Assembly (NCBI RefSeq): GCF_029784165.1
Contig: NC_073695.1
Location: 279,224,079 to 279,288,078, forward strand
DNA length: 64,000 nt
Direction of reading: 5' to 3'
Origin: Wyeomyia smithii
Lineage: Eukaryota; Arthropoda; Insecta; Diptera; Culicidae
Under the pieces are notes generated by a model that saw nothing but the letters and a program-made list of their open reading frames with translations, was not told the origin of the DNA and made no database searches. Positions 58,263 through 64,000 of the stretch are shown here, in pieces (within the stretch, counting starts at the first letter, position 1; each line of letters opens with the position of its first letter). A program made the position numbers and the translations under genes.

Positions 58263-58708
58263 CGCGCTAAGTCTAGCGCACTAGCGCTGACAAGAACACG
58301 TACCTTTTTATTTCTCCCTTCCAGTAAGGTTGGTTGTCCGATCGTTCGAAGTAGCAGCCGTTACAGCCAGCAGCACCAATACAGCAGTACCAAACAGCCA
58401 CCAGCAGCGAGCCAGGTGTGAGATCACTCCACACAGCGATACAACTCGCTGACACTGATGGCTCTTCTTTTTCCTCGTTTGTGTCTCGTCCACTGCTGTA
58501 GCACAATCCAGCCAGCAGCCAAATCGGCTTACGCACCAGCTGGCAGTCACGATGCGAAACAGTTGCACAAAGGCACGACCTTGAACCCGGATTTATTTCA
58601 CTTGACCAGGCAAACAATGCCAACACTTGTTCACACGTCTTTTGTTTTATACTCTATCGGACCGATCACCAAACACGTCCAGTACTGATGCGTGTTCGGC
58701 ACAGAATC

Positions 58709-58721
58709 AAGGGCCAGTTAT
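58709..58721. repeat. Target-site duplication of I element copy 2 (right)
   Basis: Exact right-hand copy of aagggccagttat, next to the element's 5' end. Confidence 0.95.
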
Positions 58722-59100
58722 GATATCGATCTTCTGGCTGATATTGAACTGACTCATCGGTAGATTGCGAGGAATTTTTGCGTAATGGTCAGTTTGGTAG
58801 CAAGAAGCACTTCTGACAGAAACGATTATCTTCGTAGCGCGAGGCGAACGAAATGGTAACTCCGTAGCGGACGGTGGTAGCTTGCCCAACTCCACTAAGT
58901 GGAGTATTGCGCTTGGCATGTTGCAATCGGAGCTTTTGACAGAGAGATTCGGATACAAAACTAGGCGGGGAGCCACTATCAAGCAGGGCTCTACCAAATG
59001 TACTTTGTTATCCGCGTATCCCGCTTTGTAGGCTGTCGGTTAGCAGTCCTATGCCAAACACTTTGAGGTGAGCCTCCGCTTTGACGGGAGGTCGGAGGAG
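58722..59100 (-). pseudogene. BEL/Pao protease region, decayed
   Basis: Minus strand. The aspartic-protease active-site block reads GRALLDSGSP, with DSG encoded at 58972-58980. After a frameshift, the C-terminal block RNLPMSQFNISQKIDIITGP follows, matching the end of the BEL/Pao protease domain (usually -VDLIIG). It joins directly to the pol fragments at 52819 once the I insertion is set aside. The gag region to the right (59100-59370) is not recognisable. Confidence 0.75.
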
Positions 59101-59372
59101 CTGTAGGGATACCAAGACTTCAGATGCTCAACAACTTTGCTAAATATACTGAAGATTGATGTCCTTAAAAAAATCTGTAGCTGCTCAAAGTTGGGTATGT
59201 CGAATTCAATGCTGAAAATCATTAATTCTGCCAACACTACCAGTGTACCAGCGTCATTAGAATTTCTATCAGAAGTAATCGGTCGAATTGAGTTTATACA
59301 CTTAGCTGGACTAAGCAAGTAAATTTAGGTAAACATTCTAGACGCAGGTAGGACCTACAACGTGTTACAGAG

Positions 59373-59374
59373 AT

Positions 59375-59404
<30 letters not shown>
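59373..59404. repeat. (TTTA)n tail of the CR1/Jockey-group element
   Basis: Eight tandem TTTA units, reading (TAAA)n on the element's strand. They sit about 45 bp past the ORF2 end, as the 3' terminus of a non-LTR element with a microsatellite tail. Confidence 0.85.
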
Positions 59405-59405
<1 letters not shown>

Positions 59406-59448
59406 CTACTACTGCCAACAGACATAAAATAACATGTCCTAATGGCTA

Positions 59449-61190
59449 CTAATATAGAAGTCGACGGAACAGTAACAAAAATTTCGAGCGTATAACACAA
59501 AATGATGATTGATAATCAAAGGCTTGTGTTACTCTGTTGAAAGCGCGTTGTATACCTATGATGGCACTATTAGAGTTGCAGTTGGTTCGACGAAAGGGCA
59601 ATTGTAATACTGGCATCCTTCGCAGAGTTCTAGTGGGGGCGTTCAGGTTGATTTCACGAAGAATGGCAGGGCAGCAAACTCGTGATGTCAGGATATCTGA
59701 TACTAGCATAGCACGATCTGAAGAAGCTGACAGCGATCCTCGTACCTAGTATTACGCATAGGTTGCCGCCAGGGAAGCGTTCGAAGGGCGTAACGTACAA
59801 ACCGCCGCTGGATCTTTTCGATTCGATGGATAGCATTGTTATAGTGAGGGATCCAGACCGTTGAACAGTACTCCAGTGAAGACCGAACCAGCGAACCAGA
59901 ACGTGATCACGGAGCATTTGGATGGGTTAAGTGTCATTCGATTCAACTCGCACCATTTGGCGCATATGGTAAGTTGTTGCTGAAGAAAAGTGGCGTCGAA
60001 GGTATTTTTTATTTTGTTGAAAAGTTTCAAATCATCGGCGAATGCTAGACGAGGGCTCTTTACGGAGTAGTGAACGTCGTTGAAATAAAGCAGGAACACT
60101 AGTGGGCCAAGATGACTGCCTTGGGCGATCCCGGAAGTAACGAAAAACGATTTGGAAATTTCGTCGTCAATTCTAGCACTCAGCGTACTTTCCACTAGAT
60201 AGGATTCAAACCAGCTCAGAAGGTGGCCGCTAAAGCCATAACGGTCGAGTTTAGCGACAGCAACGCAATGGTTTATTTTATCAAAAGCGACTGAGAGGTC
60301 CGTGTAGATCGTGTCCGTTTGTGATCTTTCGATAAAGCTGTCGACAACAAAACTTGTTAGGCACATTAGGTTCGTCGTACAGGAACGTTCGTCAGCTATG
60401 CTATTCTGGCAATGCGAGGAAATAGGTTGCAACACGATTAGCTCGAACAGTTTTGATATAGCACACAGAGCTAATATTCCACGGTAGTTGTCGATTTGCG
60501 TACGATCACCCTTCTTATAAACCGGGAACGAAAAAGCATGTTTCCAAGCTGTAGGAAATCTTCCTGTGACAAGTGACAAGCGGAACAAAAAGCTCAACGG
60601 AATAACTGAACCGGAGATACACATTTTTAGCAACTTGGCAGGAATGCCATCTGGACCAGAAGAGAAAAAGAGTGGTCAAGTTTAGTAGCGGCAGCAATAA
60701 TCATACTATCATCGATGTTGATGGAGGCGATGGAACGTACAGTAACGGGAACATTATTGGCAGCTTCGAAAACTTGATCTTCAGTGAGAACTTCATTACT
60801 GAATACGCTCGAAAATTTCTTGGCAAACAATTTGCGCATTGCGTTGAAGCAATCTGCTCTCTCACCAGCAAGCTCCATGATAGAAGGCAAGCCAGCTTGC
60901 TTCCGCTGCATGTTGACGAAATTCCAAAACTTCTTGGGGTCTGTCTTTAATTTTTTCCATGAGCCGTCTATAATTAGAGTAGCAACGTCGTCGTAGTCTT
61001 TTATACTCAGAGTTAACTTGACGATAGTGGTCGCGTAAACAAAGCGTACCACTTGCTGAAAATCTTCTCAGTGCAGCGTTTTTCAACGATTTCAGGCGTC
61101 GTAGTGCCGATGATTACCAGGGAAGATACTTCCGATTGCGAACTTTGGGAACAAAGTGCTCTAACAGTTCGCAACAGATAGATGTAAAAT
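59449..61190 (-). pseudogene. ORF2 reverse transcriptase of the CR1/Jockey-group element
   Basis: The largest intact piece (60633 to about 59850) carries KKGDRTQIDNYRGI, LSVAFDKINH, GIAQGSHLGPLVF and the catalytic FADDLK motif, then a thumb region to the ITF segment. The N-terminal piece (61052-60627) is separated by a frameshift near 60640 at the conserved DGIPAKLLK stretch. The C-terminal piece is in another frame (59709-59449). It would have been the element's polymerase; it is not functional as written. Confidence 0.82.
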
Positions 61191-61200
61191 CATTTACAGC

Positions 61201-61779
61201 CATAGGCGTAGCCAGAGGGGGGCAGGGGGGCACGAAATTGGTGCATAATTTCACTACTTCAACAATTTTGTCGCGAAATTTCAGGAGGAATTGATAAATA
61301 AAACGAAAAAATAAATTTAAAAAAACATGCCTACATGCATGTTTTCGTCCGCCATGGCGATTGTTACGGTTAGCTGCCGGAAGGCCGCACACTAGATCGT
61401 AGGTTTTTTTTTGCAAGTAAGCTAACATAATTACCTTCCATAGGAAATTTATGAAATTCAATTATCTGTCTTAGGTATTATTTTACCATCATCCAAAAAA
61501 AGTCCAGTTTTTTAACGCATACGTTAGCACAAAACGACATTTTAGCTCATTGAAACATCTGTGTAAAGTATCAGCCGGAACGAAAATAATTGATTGAAAC
61601 GCTCGGCGTGGTTTTTCAGTTGATCCACTAAGGACATTGCAGCGGCAAAAGTACCGGGCAAATCCGTGTTGATCAATAACTACTAGTATTTATTTCTATT
61701 TTTCAAAATACCATTTTTTTACTTCTAAAATTTTGAAGAGCTTGCCCTCCCCCTAATCGGAATTCTAGCTACGCTCATG
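61201..61779. mobile_element. hAT-like MITE inside the CR1/Jockey-group element
   Basis: The inverted ends read CATAGGCGTAGCCAGAG and CATGAGCGTAGCTAGAA. The flanks are tttacagc (61193-61200) and ttaacagc (61780-61787), an 8-bp duplication with one mismatch. Removing the insert joins IDIDLAV to NDFTSI in the host element's reading frame, which confirms the insertion point. Size (579 bp), ends and an 8-bp duplication fit a non-autonomous hAT-type element. G/C runs lie just inside both ends. Confidence 0.82.
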
Positions 61780-62364
61780 TTAACAGCCAAGTCGATATCG
61801 ATAGGATTTAAAGCATTAGTCCAGTCAACGTTATGTAGCGCGCTCAAACCATCATACTCAGCTCGACGAAAATCGAATCGAGTCGAGTTTGATAAGAACG
61901 GGGGATCGATTCTGTATCGATTCTCAAGAGGCGATACAAGAGCCGGATGGTGGGGTACGGTTTTAACAAGAGGGTCGGGTGCGTGTGCTATCTTGGGGGC
62001 CGTCTCGCTAATACTGACGAAGCAAAGGTCTTGACGTTCTCCGAGACAAAATGGGCTGTTATGGGGTGTGATCGAAACGATTTCGATTCAGGTTAAATAA
62101 ATCCTTCTACCAAGTTCCACCAAGTTATTTCATAAAATGGTGGTTGAAAAACGTTCTTTACAATAAATATTTCGTTATTTCTATATAACAATTTGTACTT
62201 TACGACCTTCAAAAGGTTTTAACCGTACCGGTAAAAACCGGTTCATACCGTACGACGATTTTGAAATTTTGACCAGAGTTTTAGGACGTCATAACTAATC
62301 GAATGGTGTACTCAGATTCTTTGGTGCCTTTTTTTTAAAAACGATCTGTGGAAGCACCGTGACA

Positions 62365-62530
62365 TGTTACCAGCACACGCACAACTCACTATTAGCAGTG
62401 GCCAAACGGCTGAAAGCTGCGGCCCTAAATCTGGACAGAATAACTAACATCTTCGGACACGTTCAGTAGTGCTACAGACATGTCTGTATGGTGGTGCTTC
62501 CCACACAGACGGGAGATTCAAAATTATGGG
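62365..62530 (-). repeat. Dispersed repeat related to 27668-27835
   Basis: Inverted relative to the first copy. Shares gtgtgggaagcacc and acatgtctgtagcacta (minus strand). Lies about 100 bp past the 3' end of the RTE fragment. Confidence 0.6.
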
Positions 62531-62625
62531 CTTTGGAAGATGACCTTTAATCACTAGAACGATCCACCGCTATGGAAGGCTACGTTCGAATGAGCGCGTG
62601 TTGCAGCAAAAACCATACCAACATA

Positions 62626-63705
62626 ATACTTACTTTACTTTACTTTTATGGCGACAGATCATTAATATCCTATGCCGAATCCAGAATACGTCTCCACAAA
62701 ACTCGGTCTTGGGCTGCTACTCTCCAGTCTCCCATTACACCCGCTGCTCTAGCATCCTCGTCGACAGCGCACATCCAGCGCGTGCGCGGTCTGCCTCGAA
62801 GTCGTCGGCCTTTATCCGGTTTTCTACTAAATATTATCTTTGCCGGTCGCTCATCCGCCATCCGTGCTACATGGCCAGCCCACTGTAACCTGCCGTGTTT
62901 CATCAGCTTGACAATATCAGCGTGTTTGTAAACTTCCTACAGCTCGTGATTCATGCGCCTGCTCGCCTGCGCCACACCCCGTTCTCTAGTTTGCCTCCGA
63001 GTATTGATTGCAGGATTCTACGCTCGAAGACCCCAAGCGCTCGTCGATCGTTCTCCTTCCACGTCCACGATTTATGTCCGTAGAGCGCCACCGGGAGGAT
63101 CAGAGTCCTATAGAGCGCAAATTTCGTACGGATCTGTAGGCTACGGGACCTAAGCTGGCTACGCAATCCGTAATAAGCCATATTCGCCGCCGCAATCCGC
63201 CTCTTCACCTCGCGGTTCACCTCGTTGTCACATGTCACGAGAGTACCAAGATAAGTAAATTCCTCGACCACTTCGAAAGTATCCCCATCCATCTCCATCG
63301 CAGCACCAACACCCGTAGAACTACCACGCTCTCTGCCAGCCACCATGTACTTCGTTTTCCTCAACTGCTCTACGGTTAACACCAATTATATCAATGTCGT
63401 CCGCAAAGCCCATAAGCATGTGAGACTTAGTGATGATGGTGCCGCTCCTCTGCACACCTGCCCATCGTATCGCACTTTCAATTGAACAGCAAGTTCGAGA
63501 GCCCGTCACCTTGCTTCAGACCATCTAACGTCACAAACGCGTCCGAAAATTCGCCCGCTGTCCTGACGCATGATGTGAAACCGTCGAGCGTCGCACGTAT
63601 CAGTTTAATCAGTTTAGTTGGGAAACCATGTTCTAGCATTATTTGCCACAGCTCGTTGCGTACAAACATAAAATTATATTTGAAATCATCGCTTGGGAAA
63701 TCATG
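62626..63705 (-). mobile_element. RTE-type (JAM1-like) non-LTR fragment
   Basis: Minus-strand frames give, in order: VRNELWQIMLEHGFP and TLDGLKQGDGLSNLLFN (RT, about 63500-63690), the catalytic FADDIDIIG (about 63390-63420), FEVVEEFTYLGTLVT (about 63235-63280), RTLILPVALYGHKSW and GVFERRILQSI (about 62990-63110), and the C-terminal QWAGHVARM with GRPRTRW (about 62750-62890). It ends in a short (TAAAG/TAAG)n tail near 62626-62650. The fragment is 5' truncated near 63690 and broken by frameshifts, so it is inactive. Confidence 0.85.
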
Positions 63706-64000
63706 AGTTGGCGCAGCTTTGCTTGCTGCTGGTCGATCCATTTTTAAGTAAATCATCCTTTCGCAACAATGATCGGATGGACAGTGCAGGCTAAATTTCG
63801 GCATTTCTACTTTTATACGTAACTACTGAGAGTTATACTTCCGGTGGTCGTGTCGCTGTGCGTGCACTCGATCGAGCAAAACAAGAACAACAAAACTTTT
63901 ATAGAGTCAACTCGTTTGTATACTTTGATGTCGGCTGTGCTGAGGAAGAAAGGTGGTGATTGGTTGTTTCGTCTGATATTTGGTCTTATTTTCAGCTCTG
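63706..64000. other. No recognisable feature
   Basis: Flank of the RTE fragment up to the window edge. I see no element or gene here. Confidence 0.4.

Larger units (their letters stand above)
52833..58708 (-). mobile_element. I-superfamily non-LTR retrotransposon, copy 2 (apparently intact)
   Basis: Full-length element of 5.9 kb on the minus strand. It has a 16-base poly(A) tail (T run 52833-52848), a 5' end reading attctgtgccgaac as in copy 1, open ORF1 and ORF2, and exact 13-bp target-site duplications. It is inserted in the protease region of an older BEL/Pao element, just after the codons for IDIITGP. A TATA-like sequence lies in the 5' UTR near 58648. The organisation and RNase H domain fit the I superfamily. 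Intact ORFs, clean duplications and a homopolymeric tail suggest a recent insertion. Whether it is active cannot be told from sequence. Confidence 0.95.
59373..62050 (-). mobile_element. CR1/Jockey-group non-LTR retrotransposon, 5' truncated and damaged
   Basis: Reading on the minus strand: remains of the linker after the endonuclease (KTVPHHPALVSP and FRRAEYDGL, about 61860-61980), interruption by a MITE (61201-61779), a region with CFNAMRKLF, reverse transcriptase, and a C-terminal region (NLNAPTRTLRRM, LPFRRTN). It ends in a (TAAA)n tail at 59373-59404. A tandem-repeat tail and the RT motifs suggest a CR1/L2- or Jockey-like clade; I cannot resolve which. The endonuclease is missing, and there are several frameshifts and stops. 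Confidence 0.8.

Noticed and set aside
59049..59318. An 89-codon minus-strand frame upstream of the BEL/Pao protease
   Set aside because: Position would suit gag, but I see no BEL/Pao gag motif or zinc knuckle in it.

Overview
This is eukaryotic, AT-rich, non-operonic DNA. It looks like intergenic or intronic sequence of a dipteran, most likely a culicine (Aedes-type) mosquito. That is an inference from its mix of transposable elements: I-superfamily, RTE (JAM1-like) and CR1/Jockey-group non-LTR elements, a BEL/Pao element, an errantivirus-type env remnant, a DD37D Tc1/mariner element, a decayed mariner and several MITE families. I found no convincing host protein-coding gene, tRNA, rRNA or CRISPR array. 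Nearly all the coding sequence is transposon-derived.

Layout. 1-3.5 kb: a minus-strand retroviral-type env fragment with possible LTR, primer-binding and polypurine traces. 3.5-11.1 kb: nothing recognisable. 11.1-12.0 kb: first copy of an 875-bp inverted-repeat DNA element; the second is at 25.8-26.7 kb. 12.86-14.17 kb: a DD37D Tc1/mariner element whose transposase has one nonsense codon. 15.54-16.35 kb: a decayed mariner transposase. 16.54-22.05 kb: I-superfamily element copy 1 (plus strand, damaged, 13-bp target-site duplication). 28.73-29.76 kb: a 1.03-kb DNA transposon with an 85-codon ORF. 34.3-35.25 kb: a duplicated TATA-containing segment. 35.8-39.6 kb: a satellite array with dimeric higher-order structure (about 695 bp). 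39.99-45.34 kb: a cluster of small inverted-repeat elements, one long near-perfect hairpin and a divergent inverted repeat. 45.3-50.4 kb: nothing recognisable. 50.46-59.1 kb: a decayed minus-strand BEL/Pao element, split in its protease region by I-superfamily copy 2 (52.83-58.71 kb), whose two ORFs are open and which has a 13-bp duplication. 59.37-62.05 kb: a minus-strand CR1/Jockey-group element interrupted by a hAT-like MITE. 62.63-63.7 kb: a minus-strand RTE-type fragment.

How the parts relate. The nesting gives a relative order of events: BEL/Pao before I copy 2, the CR1-like element before the hAT-like MITE, and a divergent inverted repeat before a TA-flanked MITE. The most notable points are the apparently intact I element, the mosaic divergence between the two I copies, the 1.03-kb element with repeated subterminal motifs and a small acidic ORF, the homogenised dimeric satellite, and the 77-bp-arm hairpin. 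Clade names come from reading motifs by eye; no database search was possible.
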